Of a DNA stretch of 64,000 nt, positions 1 through 10,265 are shown piece after piece. The stretch is taken from contig NZ_VCIX01000092.1 of the NCBI RefSeq assembly GCF_006345825.1, positions 2,170,001 through 2,234,000 on the forward strand. Direction: 5' to 3'. Made by a program: the position numbers and the translations under genes. Every line of letters begins with the position of its first letter. Position 1 is the stretch's first letter. A model generated the notes under the pieces. The model ran no database searches, had not been told where the DNA came from, and saw only the letters and a program-made list of their open reading frames with translations. This DNA comes from Paenibacillus paridis. Lineage in GTDB: Bacteria > Bacillota > Bacilli > Paenibacillales > Paenibacillaceae.

Positions 1-1
1 T

Positions 2-1114
2 TTGGCTGGTAACGTTTACGAAGGAGAAGGCAATCTTTATTATCCAAATGGCAAAATAAAATATCAAGGCGGCTTTAAAACTGGTGTTTCTCATGGACAA
101 GGACGCTTATTTACCGAAAATGAGGAGCTTATTTACGAAGGCGGCTTTTCGAATGGCGTTTATGCGGGTGAAGGCACGCTTTATGAGGGTGCAAATCTTA
201 TCGTTTATCAAGGACAGTTCCTTGCAGGGCACTATAATGGTATGGGCAAGAAGTTATTTAGAAACAACTTTATTGAATACGAAGGTGAATACAGTAACGG
301 AAAGCGTTCAGGAACAGGAACCGAATACTTTGAATCTGGGAGCGTGAAATACAAAGGCGAGTTCTTATCCGATCATTATCATGGAACTGGAATTTTATTC
401 GACGCAAACGGAAAAATGCTCTATAGCGGCGGCTTTCTAAACAGTGAATATCACGGAAATGGCGAGCGCTACAATGCTGAGGGCTTGCTTGAATACAAGG
501 GCTTCTTCGTTCGAGGATTGTTAAATGGTGTTGGCACCTGGTTTAAGGATGGTACTCAGCCCCTCTATATTGGTTATTTCAAGTCGGGCAAGCTTGATCT
601 CGCCGCTTATATGGAATTATCCCCAGTCGGGCGCGAAGAGCTCCTTGGCAAACCATCAGGTACAGAGATGATTTATGATCCTTTACCCGAGTCTCTTTTC
701 GATACGGAAGATAGCGGAACCGAAAGCTCCGCAGATGCGAATTTAGGAGCTTCTAGTGCTGGAGGCACTTCCCTAGACGAAACCGCTGTAGAGGAGATAG
801 CACTTGACTTAGAAGCCACTCCACGAAGCGGCACTTTAACTCTTCGTTATCAGGAATTGGGATTAGTGTTTGTTTCTAAAATGGAAGACACCAGCTCCGA
901 GGATGCCGAGCTGATAGAGATTCAAGTGAATAGCGGCAAGGTTCTCGACACCTTATTCAAGCAGCTAGAAGATCAACTATTAGCGGAACCAGCAAGCATA
1001 AAAAAAGCAAACAGCGGACTAAATCGTATGTACACCTGGAATAATTTTATTTATACCCTTACGCTAAATCAGACTAACGAAGTTCAGTCAGCCATAATAA
1101 CAAGGACGGGATAA
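2..1114 (+). CDS. MORN-repeat protein, probably truncated at the window edge
   Basis: The frame is open to the window edge, so the TTG at base 2 is probably internal and the N-terminus is missing. Residues 1 to about 205 hold eight MORN-type repeats of about 23 residues with the spacing Y-x-G-x-F/Y-x-x-G-x-x-x-G-x-G, for example 'YEGGFSNGVYAGEGTLY'. An acidic, Ser/Thr-rich linker follows, then an unrecognised C-terminal domain at about 275-370 ('LTLRYQELGLVFVSKMED'). MORN repeats commonly bind proteins or lipids or act as rigid spacers. The gene converges on the end of the eCIS array and the two stop codons are 24 bp apart. Whether it belongs to the injection system cannot be decided from the sequence. 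Confidence 0.85.
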   Translation: MAGNVYEGEGNLYYPNGKIKYQGGFKTGVSHGQGRLFTENEELIYEGGFSNGVYAGEGTLYEGANLIVYQGQFLAGHYNGMGKKLFRNNFIEYEGEYSNGKRSGTGTEYFESGSVKYKGEFLSDHYHGTGILFDANGKMLYSGGFLNSEYHGNGERYNAEGLLEYKGFFVRGLLNGVGTWFKDGTQPLYIGYFKSGKLDLAAYMELSPVGREELLGKPSGTEMIYDPLPESLFDTEDSGTESSADANLGASSAGGTSLDETAVEEIALDLEATPRSGTLTLRYQELGLVFVSKMEDTSSEDAELIEIQVNSGKVLDTLFKQLEDQLLAEPASIKKANSGLNRMYTWNNFIYTLTLNQTNEVQSAIITRTG

Positions 1115-1126
1115 CTCCCGTCCTTG
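1101..1126 (+). terminator. Rho-independent terminator between convergent genes
   Basis: An 11-bp perfect stem (CAAGGACGGGA / TCCCGTCCTTG) with loop TAAC is followed by TTTTTTTCG on the plus strand. The loop contains most of the stop codon of the MORN gene. It terminates the plus-strand gene and, with a weaker T-tract on the other side, may also stop the 28-kb minus-strand eCIS array. Confidence 0.9.
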
Positions 1127-1137
1127 TTTTTTTCGTT

Positions 1138-2808
1138 TTATGCTGTTGTGGTTGCTGCGCTGTTGATTCCATTTTCAAGCTCTTCTAAAGCAAGTTGACC
1201 AGAACCATTGTCCTCGAGCGCCTTCACTGCCCACCAGCGAATGCGAATGCGAATACGCTCTGTTTTTTGATGAACCCGTATGCCAATCCGGAATGTGCCT
1301 TTCTTCGAGTCCTGTATGAACCCAATCGAAATATTGGGATAATTCGAAGTAAACTCACTGCCAGCGAATACATCCTGCGCTCCCGAATAAATAAAATTGC
1401 TGCGTTTCCACATTTCCGGAACCGGAATGTCGGAGGTTTCCTGCTCATCGGAAATGCCCGCGGTCAAGAAAACAGCCGCGCCAATGCCTAATCCATGTTC
1501 AATTTCTTCAGAGTAGAAGTTCTTCTGACGACGCTGATACCATTTCTTCGTCTCTTGCGGGACGATCGAAATTTCTGTAATGCCAGCTGATACCTGTTGC
1601 TCCGGCGCTAACGGAGCCTCAGGACCAAGCAAAGAGATGAATTCCTGCTTAATATCCGGAAAAGGAGAAACAGGCGCGAGAGCCGGTTCTTTCACTTCTG
1701 AATGGGCAGCGGTTTCCTTATGGCTAATATCATCTTTTTCTGCAGCGGAGATCAGCTTATAGAGCATCGTAGGATTAATGACGTAATCATTGAATGGCAG
1801 CGATTCTACACTATCAATGACATAACTTGCGCCCATTTGCAGCAGATTGATTTTCGCAAGATACAAGCATGGTTCCACAGGTGTTTCAATGGCCCGGTCC
1901 AGGGAACGTGAATAGAAGGTGTCTAGAATCCGCTCCTGTGCAGACTCCTCGCTTACTTCGACCGTTTGCTTAATATGCGACAATTCATAGATCAGCTTAT
2001 CCCCGATCACTAGTCTTGCCGTTCCTGCTTTAGCTGAAATGGAGGCATTTTGTTTAGCTTCTCCTGCAGCTAACGGCAGCGCCCGCAAACGGATCGCTTT
2101 CGTATAGCTCGTTGCCCCGCCGTCCGTAGGCTCAGAGAAAATGAGCTTTTCCTCTCCTTCTACCGATTCTGCTTGCACCATTTCCAGTTCATATTCGAAC
2201 GAAATATGAGGAGTCTGCAGCGTCTTCTCGATGCTAAGCTTCAACTCGAAGCTTTGGCCAGGTTCAATATAGCGCGGCACGCTCTGCAGCACGCGTACTT
2301 GACCATCGTCGTACCAGATCGATGTATCCTCAATTAAATAATCATATTCCTGTAACGCGGGTGCTGGTGGCTGCTCACGAACGAACAAGCGATAGCTTTC
2401 CAAAATACGATTATGCTCGCTTACATCCTCACTGCCGCCTGAGGCTCCAGCTACGGTATGTACCGGCTCTTTGCCCTTTTCATTATACTCCAGGCAAAGG
2501 TACACATTTTTGGCATAATCATTATTCATAAAGCCATCGACATTAGAGAGCTTAACGGTAAGAGGTGAAGGAACGATGATCTCGCGCCCCATTTGGTCAA
2601 GCGCAGCTCCCGTTTCGATTGAAATGGATTTATCATCAACAGCAACGACCTGCAAGCCGGCTATCACGCCGCTTCCGAACAACAAACGATTCGTTAATCG
2701 ACGTTTATCAGAGAAATAAGTCTGCTCCGACATAAAATCTCTAACGGTTAATAGCTTTCCATAAAAGTACCGATTGCGTTCAAATGGAATGTACCTCGAT
2801 CTATTCAT
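1138..2808 (-). CDS. eCIS-associated protein with 'YGKLLTVRDF' N-terminal module
   Basis: This 556-residue protein is the last gene of the eCIS array. It has a strong RBS (GGGAGGA, 7 nt) before ATG. The N-terminal ~100 residues carry 'RYFYGKLLTVRDFMSEQ' and 'RRLTNRLLFGSGVIAGLQV'. From memory, this module recurs in otherwise unnamed proteins at the baseplate end of eCIS and phage-tail-like loci. The middle is beta-rich (190-290). A Pro/Ala/Glu-rich linker leads to a C-terminal beta domain at about 430-540 that ends with alternating Arg/Ile ('ERIRIRIRWW'). A peripheral baseplate, fibre-attachment or receptor role would fit the position. The function is not established. Confidence 0.7.
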   Translation of the reverse strand: MNRSRYIPFERNRYFYGKLLTVRDFMSEQTYFSDKRRLTNRLLFGSGVIAGLQVVAVDDKSISIETGAALDQMGREIIVPSPLTVKLSNVDGFMNNDYAKNVYLCLEYNEKGKEPVHTVAGASGGSEDVSEHNRILESYRLFVREQPPAPALQEYDYLIEDTSIWYDDGQVRVLQSVPRYIEPGQSFELKLSIEKTLQTPHISFEYELEMVQAESVEGEEKLIFSEPTDGGATSYTKAIRLRALPLAAGEAKQNASISAKAGTARLVIGDKLIYELSHIKQTVEVSEESAQERILDTFYSRSLDRAIETPVEPCLYLAKINLLQMGASYVIDSVESLPFNDYVINPTMLYKLISAAEKDDISHKETAAHSEVKEPALAPVSPFPDIKQEFISLLGPEAPLAPEQQVSAGITEISIVPQETKKWYQRRQKNFYSEEIEHGLGIGAAVFLTAGISDEQETSDIPVPEMWKRSNFIYSGAQDVFAGSEFTSNYPNISIGFIQDSKKGTFRIGIRVHQKTERIRIRIRWWAVKALEDNGSGQLALEELENGINSAATTTA

Positions 2809-2830
2809 CCTAATTTCCTCCCTATTCTGA

Positions 2831-4900
2831 CTACTCCAAACGAGAATCCAAGCCTAGTCTTGTATGTTGGTCGATTCGATTATCTTGCCCTACATCGATG
2901 GTAATGGTATGATGCGGCATCGATGACCGTCCGTCCAAATGAAGCAGAGTTGGCTCAGACAATACCGTATTCATACCGAGATAGGAGTGCAGATCCATGT
3001 ATACCCAAGGTTGTAAAATAATCAACTTACACGTTGCAAAAACGGGCTTATAAGCTTCAATAAGCTGCTGCAGCGTCACTCTTCTCATTTCTGTATCCGC
3101 GTGCTCAGCCTTTACGAGCACATTGAAGACATGAGGATCCGCCGCATATAGTCGATCAGCTACTTCACCTAATTCCGGATTTTCCTTGAGCGGCTTAACC
3201 TGCTCATATTCCAGAATAATCGGCTTCTCTCCCGTGTAGATCGAAATTAACGTCTCCATCGCAAATTTCGTTCCGCGTAAGTTGTATAAGGTAGGCGCTA
3301 CCTTCAACAGCTGCCTTAATTGCTCCTCAGACCAATAATCCTCTGCGTTAATGCCAAGCCAGCCTAACAACCAACGCAGCGATGACCCCGAAGCGTTATT
3401 GGCTTCAAGTGTACGTGTGACCTGCCCAATCTTATGATCGGTGTCCTCAATCATGGTCTGAAAAATACTCAAATAACGAGCCAAGAAGTCCTTTGAGCGT
3501 TCATCCCGCTGATAGATGGACGGGAGGTATTCTAAGTACGAGCTTCTTGGAAAATGGATCTCCAAGCTCTGAATTACCGGGGCATGCGGGGCTGAACCAA
3601 TCAATTCGATAAACAGCCATAGATATCGGCCTTTTGCTTGAATCAAAAGCGCATCCTGCGGATCCTTGAGAGGCTTAGACCATAATGGAGATAAGGATGC
3701 CAGCTTCGTTTCTGGCGGAATCTCCTCGTTCGAAACATATTCATCAAGATCGACATGGTCCTGATCCATAAAAACCTCGCGTTGATCCGAGGCATAATAT
3801 CGGATATTGATTTGAGTATCATTTTGCTGATTCGCTTCAAGCACCAGCTTATGCCATTCCATCTCATATACTCCGCTATCCAAGCCATCGCTCAGCCATA
3901 CCCCCATTCGAGAGCCAAAGGCTTTCCAAATGGCGGTTTCAGATATAGGCTCGATCTTGTAAACGCTTCGTTGTTCCGAATTCCAGATATATAGGCACTG
4001 CTTGCCAGGAAACAATGCATTGCCGCTTGCGCCGCTTGCGAAGCCTCTTTTCACAATCTCGCCGCTCTGCAGCACTGCAATGAGAGAGAAGCCCTCACGG
4101 ACACGAAGCAAGCCCCAGAACGTATCCAATCCGCTGTAGCATAGAGAGACCAATTCCTCTGCTAATGGGTCAAGCGGTAACGAGAATGGCGTGACCACGT
4201 TCGTTAACAAATTCAAAATCATGATCCGCTGCGTCTTTTTATCGAGCAGCCAGCACTGCTGCTGGCTCCCAAGTGTCAATTGGTAGCGATGATGTTGACG
4301 AGCTGCTCCCTCTTCATCAGCTAGCTCCGTTCCATCTCCAAACCAGGGAAGCGGTATACGTACCGTCGGAAGCCCTGCAGGGTCAAACCTAAGCAGCTGC
4401 ACCTCACGCTCCTGCCCAATCGTACCAATAACCAGCAATCCATCATCGTTATCTGCAATGATTGCTTCCGCATGAAAGATCTCACCGTACCAATCCTTTG
4501 TTGACCACCTGATTTGCGCACGATCGAGTGACATTGCCTGAATGACGCTACTTGGTCCATCAAGAATCACAACTACTGAATGACCAGTAATAGCTATTAA
4601 CGTTGGGTGAAGCTCATCACTATTTTCAAGCTGTATAATATCCTCCACATGTGTGCTGGCTAAGTCCGTTCGCCATATCATCCCTGCGTTATCCAACATA
4701 AACCATCTTCCATTTGGATCGACCACTGTATCGATAAGCTCTCCGGACATTTGTGGGTGAGTGAGCTCAAAACGATTTAAATGACGATATACTTTTTCAC
4801 GTACAATGGTTAGACCATCCTTCATGCCTTCAAGCTGATACGAAGTACCTCGTCTCCAGTCGGGAGGCTTGCGAAATGAGAAAAATTTTGGATTACTCAT
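2831..4900 (-). CDS. Tail protein with gpI-like (TIGR02242-type) domain
   Basis: The C-terminal half carries the signature of the P2 gpI-like tail domain found in eCIS: 'SYLEYLPSIYQRDERSKDF' followed by 'LGWLGINAEDYW' and 'LYNLRGTKFAMETLISIY' (about 450-580). Residues 1 to about 390 are a long series of short beta-strand repeats ('TVVDPNGRWFMLDNAGMIW' style), which suggests a beta-propeller-like front domain. Such a front extension is common in eCIS forms of this protein and absent from small phage gpI. A short beta tail follows residue 620. It is expected at the baseplate wedge next to the J-like proteins, whose genes lie immediately upstream. The RBS is AGGAGG, 10 nt before ATG. Confidence 0.85.
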   Translation of the reverse strand: MSNPKFFSFRKPPDWRRGTSYQLEGMKDGLTIVREKVYRHLNRFELTHPQMSGELIDTVVDPNGRWFMLDNAGMIWRTDLASTHVEDIIQLENSDELHPTLIAITGHSVVVILDGPSSVIQAMSLDRAQIRWSTKDWYGEIFHAEAIIADNDDGLLVIGTIGQEREVQLLRFDPAGLPTVRIPLPWFGDGTELADEEGAARQHHRYQLTLGSQQQCWLLDKKTQRIMILNLLTNVVTPFSLPLDPLAEELVSLCYSGLDTFWGLLRVREGFSLIAVLQSGEIVKRGFASGASGNALFPGKQCLYIWNSEQRSVYKIEPISETAIWKAFGSRMGVWLSDGLDSGVYEMEWHKLVLEANQQNDTQINIRYYASDQREVFMDQDHVDLDEYVSNEEIPPETKLASLSPLWSKPLKDPQDALLIQAKGRYLWLFIELIGSAPHAPVIQSLEIHFPRSSYLEYLPSIYQRDERSKDFLARYLSIFQTMIEDTDHKIGQVTRTLEANNASGSSLRWLLGWLGINAEDYWSEEQLRQLLKVAPTLYNLRGTKFAMETLISIYTGEKPIILEYEQVKPLKENPELGEVADRLYAADPHVFNVLVKAEHADTEMRRVTLQQLIEAYKPVFATCKLIILQPWVYMDLHSYLGMNTVLSEPTLLHLDGRSSMPHHTITIDVGQDNRIDQHTRLGLDSRLE

Positions 4901-4914
4901 ATCTCATTAACCTC

Positions 4915-7107
4915 CTATCCATTCGAAATGATGAATTCAATATCGTGATCGCCCGAGATGGCAAGCCCATTTGGCGGAATTCGAATATCCCCACCTTCTT
5001 CATGATTCACATTTCTGCCTTCTGCTTTGAGCCATACGTCTTGAATATATTGGACACCCGGAACACGGTGGACGATATCATATACGTCACTTTTATAAAT
5101 CGATTTACCAAACTCCCAACCCGTGGTTGCATCATCGCCATATGGCTGCAGCCACTTATCCAATATCTGCTTCACATCATGCTCTCTACCCTCATAGCGA
5201 GGGTGAACGACAATGATCGCTCTCACCGTTACTCTTATGTATTCCGGCGGAATAACGTGAAGTGTGGTCGTGAGCAAGCGATAAGGCTCAAGATGTGTCC
5301 GTATGGTTTGAATCATGCCAATACTTGGACGCGGCAAAGGCTTACGGCTATAAGGCACAATCACTAATGAAAGATGACCAAACGCGCGTTCCTTGGGATA
5401 ATTTTTGATTGAAGTGTTATATCCGGGAATCGCTTTGACCCGAACAATGCGCAGCCCTGGTATTTCCATTGCTCGCTTCTCCATGTCCTCAGCTGTAATC
5501 CCGCACTTCGGATCGACGACACTCAGCTTCGCTCGATGCATGGCTTCATTCAATGTTTCTGCCTCCGCACCGCCATATGCCGGATACAGGTTCGTCACAT
5601 GAAGAGGATAATTGAAAAAATCAAACTCATGAATCATATCCTCTTTCACATTGCCTGCAACGCCCGTTCCTGTGCGGTAACTGATAATCCTAATATTAGG
5701 AACGGGAGAAGCCGGCGGAGCCACGCCATGTACACCATCTGAGAAACGAATAACTCCCTCTGCCTCGTCAATGACATAATGATGGCAATCTGCGGTTGAC
5801 TCATCGAAATCCCAGACTCGTTCCCAGTCATGCCAGACCATGGCACTCTGGTCCTCTGCCAGCCAGCCTACCTGGATACGAAGCATATCAGGTAGCAGCT
5901 GTTGAATGGGAAGAAGAAACTCTTGTCCAGAAATACCTGTTCCCGTACCCAGATAGATATGTTCATCAAACCCCTGTGACAAAGCAATCACCCGTATGCT
6001 TTGCTTGCCTAAAGGCAGCTTAACATGAGCTGGAAAGGTTACAAGCACTCGATTAACAGAAAGCTCCGCCTTATACTCAGACTCCAGCACATCTCTCCAG
6101 CCACCCGCAATTCCCGCTTGCTTAAACTGAACCGCGAGCCTTCCTTGTTGAAACAACGCATGTTCAAGCTCAATATGCGGAGCTGCAGCTGCTTCAGCCG
6201 GAATGGCCGTTGCTGCCTCCTCTAGTCCATCAAAACATTCCGAAATACATAAACTCTGTCCCTGTTTCGCGAATACCTCATTCCACACGAGTCGCCGAAT
6301 CCGAGGAGGATCATTGTATTCCCCGGCTCTCAGTACCGCTCTAATTTTCCGTACAGGCATCGCCCCTTGCGGAATCGTGAACAGAATAGGGCCACTCTGA
6401 TGCATGCCATAGGTCTCATCGCGTTCTAGCATGACTGGAATCCAGCTTCCTGAAGGGCTTGCTTCTCCGTCTTGCTCTTGCCAATAGCTCCATTCCACCT
6501 TGCCCGAAGGAGTAAAATGCTTATATCTGGCAGGTATTCGATGCTCCGGATTTTGATCTTCTAATTCAATCCATAGCGATAAGGGCATTGAATGAGGCAA
6601 CCCTTTTAATAAAGTGATAACTATACTCGCCCCGATATCACCATTCTCACCAAATGGAAAGATGGTGACGCGGCCCGAGGTCATATCGTCATCGACGATA
6701 ACGGAATCTCCGTCAATCTTATGTAATGAAACCTGCTGCTCCGAGTCAGGCAAGACAGAAACAGCGCGTACCGTTTCGAAAGGAAGCTCACCCACGCGCA
6801 GTAAGGTGCCAAATGGGATGAGAATAGGCTCGGATGCTCCCGAAAAACTTAATGACGTTGTAGATGGCACACGATCCTTTGGCGTTTCGCCCAACAGCTT
6901 TAGAAATTTGCGATCATGATTCAACGTTAAACGATCCAATTGAAACTGCTGCATTTCAATATGCCAAGCCAGCATTTCTAGTAGAGTAATCCCTGGATCA
7001 TGCGCATTTTCATCGGTCCAATCAGGAAATATGCCGGGAATAAGGTCACGCGCTTCACGAACAAGCTGTTCGAAGTTCCGGTCGTCTAGGTTCGGTAAAG
7101 GTAACAT
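4915..7107 (-). CDS. Baseplate assembly protein J, second copy (TIGR02243-type, Afp12-like)
   Basis: The protein has 730 residues and opens with 'LPNLDDRNFEQLVREARD' and 'DWTDENAHDPGITLLEMLAW', the diagnostic start of the eCIS putative baseplate assembly family. The C-terminal half is J-like ('YRTGTGVAGNV', 'YPAYGGAEAETLNEAM'), with the helix that enters the wedge. In contractile tails J-like proteins form the wedge ring that links the central hub to the sheath and fibres. It sits 17 bp downstream of a longer paralogue and 14 bp upstream of the gpI-like gene. The RBS is AAGGGAG before ATG at 7107. Confidence 0.92.
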   Translation of the reverse strand: MLPLPNLDDRNFEQLVREARDLIPGIFPDWTDENAHDPGITLLEMLAWHIEMQQFQLDRLTLNHDRKFLKLLGETPKDRVPSTTSLSFSGASEPILIPFGTLLRVGELPFETVRAVSVLPDSEQQVSLHKIDGDSVIVDDDMTSGRVTIFPFGENGDIGASIVITLLKGLPHSMPLSLWIELEDQNPEHRIPARYKHFTPSGKVEWSYWQEQDGEASPSGSWIPVMLERDETYGMHQSGPILFTIPQGAMPVRKIRAVLRAGEYNDPPRIRRLVWNEVFAKQGQSLCISECFDGLEEAATAIPAEAAAAPHIELEHALFQQGRLAVQFKQAGIAGGWRDVLESEYKAELSVNRVLVTFPAHVKLPLGKQSIRVIALSQGFDEHIYLGTGTGISGQEFLLPIQQLLPDMLRIQVGWLAEDQSAMVWHDWERVWDFDESTADCHHYVIDEAEGVIRFSDGVHGVAPPASPVPNIRIISYRTGTGVAGNVKEDMIHEFDFFNYPLHVTNLYPAYGGAEAETLNEAMHRAKLSVVDPKCGITAEDMEKRAMEIPGLRIVRVKAIPGYNTSIKNYPKERAFGHLSLVIVPYSRKPLPRPSIGMIQTIRTHLEPYRLLTTTLHVIPPEYIRVTVRAIIVVHPRYEGREHDVKQILDKWLQPYGDDATTGWEFGKSIYKSDVYDIVHRVPGVQYIQDVWLKAEGRNVNHEEGGDIRIPPNGLAISGDHDIEFIISNG

Positions 7108-7124
7108 GGCTCTTCAGCTCCCTT

Positions 7125-10100
7125 CTATTTGTGCAACTCTACGATCAATCGATGCTGTCCAGGCACGACAACGCTATGAGGTAAATCTACTATTTTTTCC
7201 GGATTCCACTCGACCCGTTCTCCATTCTCAACCTTATATACATCTAATGATAATTGCGGAATATGTACGACAGGCCCTACGGATTTCAAAAGTGCATAAA
7301 ACATGGAATGGTGCACAATCTGCCCAATGTTCCAGCCTTTTCCATCCGCGTTTCCTGTTAATGTATCCAGAAATTGATTCAATTTGCGTGTCAGCTCCCG
7401 TTCAACGGGTACAACATCGTCCATATTTCTGACCCATACCGTAGCTTGTATGCCAATTTCAAGCAAGGCGGGCTCCATAACCTGCAAATTGCCGAAGAAG
7501 GCGATATTCGAAGCCGTTTTCTCCAATAGGCTTGCTTCAACCTGACGCTTAAGCTCCTGAAAATGAGCTCCATTCCCTATCCCCGATTTTGGCAGAACGA
7601 CAATTGAGAGCGTACCAATTTCCTTCTCTAGTTTTACATTCACATTAGGCAAGCATTTAACCTTAGCCACATTAGGATGCGCTTCACGTGTCAGCCATTC
7701 GAAATCCTCAGCAATAACCGCGCGATTGCGATGAGTGAATCGTTTCGGACCACGGACAACGGCTTCTTCTATCGTTCCTGCATCACAGCCACCAGCAGCA
7801 GCATATAAATTGGTAACCCCTTCAATAAATGCAATCGAGCTTTGCAGCGTGTTAATCGCACCTGCAGGCACATTGCCCCGTTTGCCGCCGCCGCTAGTAT
7901 AGGTCACACGCACGAGATCCACGCCTGTTCTAGGCAGCGCTTTGCCTAATTTGCCATTGCCGAAGCTTAATCTGCCTGTTGCATGATCTATCATGTAATG
8001 CCGGTCTGAAGATCCTGAGCGCAAAAATTGCTCTACACGCCGATAACAAACCCATACACGTAAAATTTCTTGCTCTGAATCTTCCATGATATTCAATTTG
8101 ATTCCCGTTTGTTGTAATAACTCAATCTCATTTAGAGTTAAATGCTCGGTCTCATCAACCCACACTTCCTCTTCCAGCACAGGAGTGGCAGCAAGCACGT
8201 AATATTCTGAGGTTTGTTCTTGTGCTGTATCATAAAATTCCATCTTTCGAGGAAGCTCGTGAACGATCGTGTTCTGCTGAACCGCTAACGTCGTATTTAA
8301 TGCCAAATGCAGAATCCTAGGCATCATCGTCGATTCCGAATCCAGATTATATCGGCCATCGCGATTAACCGCGCGAATCCAATATCTTTTTTTGCCGAAG
8401 AAAGTTTCATGCGCAAAATCCTGTGGACCAACAAACTGTATATCTCCGCTTCGAGTAAACCCATTCGTATCATCAGCTACTGCTAAAGGCGCCCAGATAG
8501 ACGAGCCTCCAACACTCTTTAAGTACTCCCATTCGATAAAAGGAACATCACTTGCCGTCACCTGGCGCTGCTTCAATACGACAAATAAATTAATCGGTCC
8601 ACGCTGGGGAGGAATGTCAAATCCGAGCCATACCGCAGGCGCTTGGCCTCCAAGGGATAGGAATGGTCGAAATGGCATGCCGCCGGAATGAATTTCGTTG
8701 GTACGGTCCTTCAAATCCAAATTGTTGATTGTTAATAGCCTCTGAGGCGAAAATAATGGCTGCTCATAACCAAAACGAATGCGCAGCCGTTGAATCGCTG
8801 GCGCATAGTAGATGGCGTTTGGAGAATAAGCATTATTGATTTGAACGATACGTCCACGTATCCAGTAATTCTCCTCGGCATTGACGACAATTTCTTCTAT
8901 ATCCTCTGGACATACAAAGGCAAGCTCTCGTTTAGCTATTCCATCCCATGGTTTATCGAACATTTTTCTTGCTTCTGATTCGATGGGAAGCATTGCCCAT
9001 GAGCGGCCATTCCAATATTCCCATTGAATGCTTGCTATCGTGACTACATCAGGAATATCAACCTTATCCACGATCTCACGCTTCATCACAGGCTTCCAGT
9101 TAATTGCTCTCGGCATATCCGGATACAGGCGATGCTGTAGAAACTCGGCATCAAAGCTCAGCTTAAGCTGTGCGCCTCTTTTCGAGAAGGCTTCTTTGTT
9201 AGCTACATAGAACAAGCCGTATTGAGCAAAGAAATCACCAAAAGGTTCGCAGCCATTCTCCGCATTCAATTGAATATCATTGAAATACAAGCGATCAGGT
9301 ATTATCCCATCATCGTCTGTTGCTGCTGCAAACTCACTCTTGATTAGCATTCGCTCGAATTGTACCTTGCCCAGCTCTGAAGCACTCGACTGCTCAGCTA
9401 AAGTAAACGCTCGACAACGTATCCAATACCCCAAAGACTCATCATATTCAAACGGGTCCATCCGCTTATGGTTAAGCTTAATAAGACGAATGACTGAGCC
9501 ATGCCCATACACACGATCGAATGCATGCCAGGATCCGTCGCTGTAATATTCCCATTGCACCTTTTCGACGTCTGAGAGCCATTTCACTGTCTCCATAGCT
9601 GCCCCTTCATGCTGTGCATGAAAAAAAGTGAATTCAAAAAAAGCAGGATGCTCAATTAAAAACAGAAAATTATGCTGGATATATATGGTGTGCTCCTGCA
9701 AATTTTCTCCTTCATCGCCAAATAGTGCATAGCCCTGTCCATTGTTTGAAAGCGAAGAACCATCCTCACTAAGAATGACAATTCGATCCCGTTTCGGACT
9801 AATCGCTAATACTTCAAGCAAATCTGCAGTAGTTAATAAAATGGTACGAGCCGTCTCGAATCGAATCGGCTCCGTCTCTCCCGCTATATCAGCCGCTAGC
9901 TGAATTCCTTTTTCCACTAGGACTGGCTCAGGTGTACCTTCGACCAACTTAAACGTAATCTGTGCCAATGCCGGTCTTGCAGGCGCAAGCTCAACGTTAA
10001 AATGGTTCAAGAAAGCTAAAAAGCTTTTGTAAGGAACTTGGTTTAGACGCTTAATATTCCCCTCAAGCAAATGAGCGAACATCAAAGAAAGGGCTGTGCC

Positions 10101-10247
10101 CGGATCTGGCTCCTCGGGCCGAAAGCGCCACTCCGAGGTATAGTAGGGAGCCATCTTTTTAATTTCTTCAATTAGTTGTGCTTGGGTTCTATTATCGATT
10201 ATTGGGGAATGGTTTCTTGGTTCCATCCCAGAGCCATGGTTAATCAT
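7125..10247 (-). CDS. Baseplate J-like protein, long copy (Afp11-like)
   Basis: The protein has 1040 residues. It begins with 'MAPYYTSEWRFRPEEPDPG' and 'ALSLMFAHLLEG', typical of the long eCIS baseplate protein. Several inserted beta domains occupy about 200-680 ('WKPVMKREIVDKVDIPDV', 'SIQWEYWNGRSW'). The J-like core is at about 740-1040 ('VRVTYTSGGGKRGNVPAG', 'NLYAAAGGCDAGTIEEAV'). It should pair with the 730-residue copy to form the baseplate wedge. The RBS is GGAGAG, 6 nt before ATG. Confidence 0.92.
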   Translation of the reverse strand: MINHGSGMEPRNHSPIIDNRTQAQLIEEIKKMAPYYTSEWRFRPEEPDPGTALSLMFAHLLEGNIKRLNQVPYKSFLAFLNHFNVELAPARPALAQITFKLVEGTPEPVLVEKGIQLAADIAGETEPIRFETARTILLTTADLLEVLAISPKRDRIVILSEDGSSLSNNGQGYALFGDEGENLQEHTIYIQHNFLFLIEHPAFFEFTFFHAQHEGAAMETVKWLSDVEKVQWEYYSDGSWHAFDRVYGHGSVIRLIKLNHKRMDPFEYDESLGYWIRCRAFTLAEQSSASELGKVQFERMLIKSEFAAATDDDGIIPDRLYFNDIQLNAENGCEPFGDFFAQYGLFYVANKEAFSKRGAQLKLSFDAEFLQHRLYPDMPRAINWKPVMKREIVDKVDIPDVVTIASIQWEYWNGRSWAMLPIESEARKMFDKPWDGIAKRELAFVCPEDIEEIVVNAEENYWIRGRIVQINNAYSPNAIYYAPAIQRLRIRFGYEQPLFSPQRLLTINNLDLKDRTNEIHSGGMPFRPFLSLGGQAPAVWLGFDIPPQRGPINLFVVLKQRQVTASDVPFIEWEYLKSVGGSSIWAPLAVADDTNGFTRSGDIQFVGPQDFAHETFFGKKRYWIRAVNRDGRYNLDSESTMMPRILHLALNTTLAVQQNTIVHELPRKMEFYDTAQEQTSEYYVLAATPVLEEEVWVDETEHLTLNEIELLQQTGIKLNIMEDSEQEILRVWVCYRRVEQFLRSGSSDRHYMIDHATGRLSFGNGKLGKALPRTGVDLVRVTYTSGGGKRGNVPAGAINTLQSSIAFIEGVTNLYAAAGGCDAGTIEEAVVRGPKRFTHRNRAVIAEDFEWLTREAHPNVAKVKCLPNVNVKLEKEIGTLSIVVLPKSGIGNGAHFQELKRQVEASLLEKTASNIAFFGNLQVMEPALLEIGIQATVWVRNMDDVVPVERELTRKLNQFLDTLTGNADGKGWNIGQIVHHSMFYALLKSVGPVVHIPQLSLDVYKVENGERVEWNPEKIVDLPHSVVVPGQHRLIVELHK

Positions 10248-10265
10248 TGATCTCTCTCCGATGGT

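Noticed and set aside
4876..5367. 163-codon plus-strand ORF opposite the J-like gene
   Set aside because: It is antisense to a conserved baseplate gene and has no RBS.
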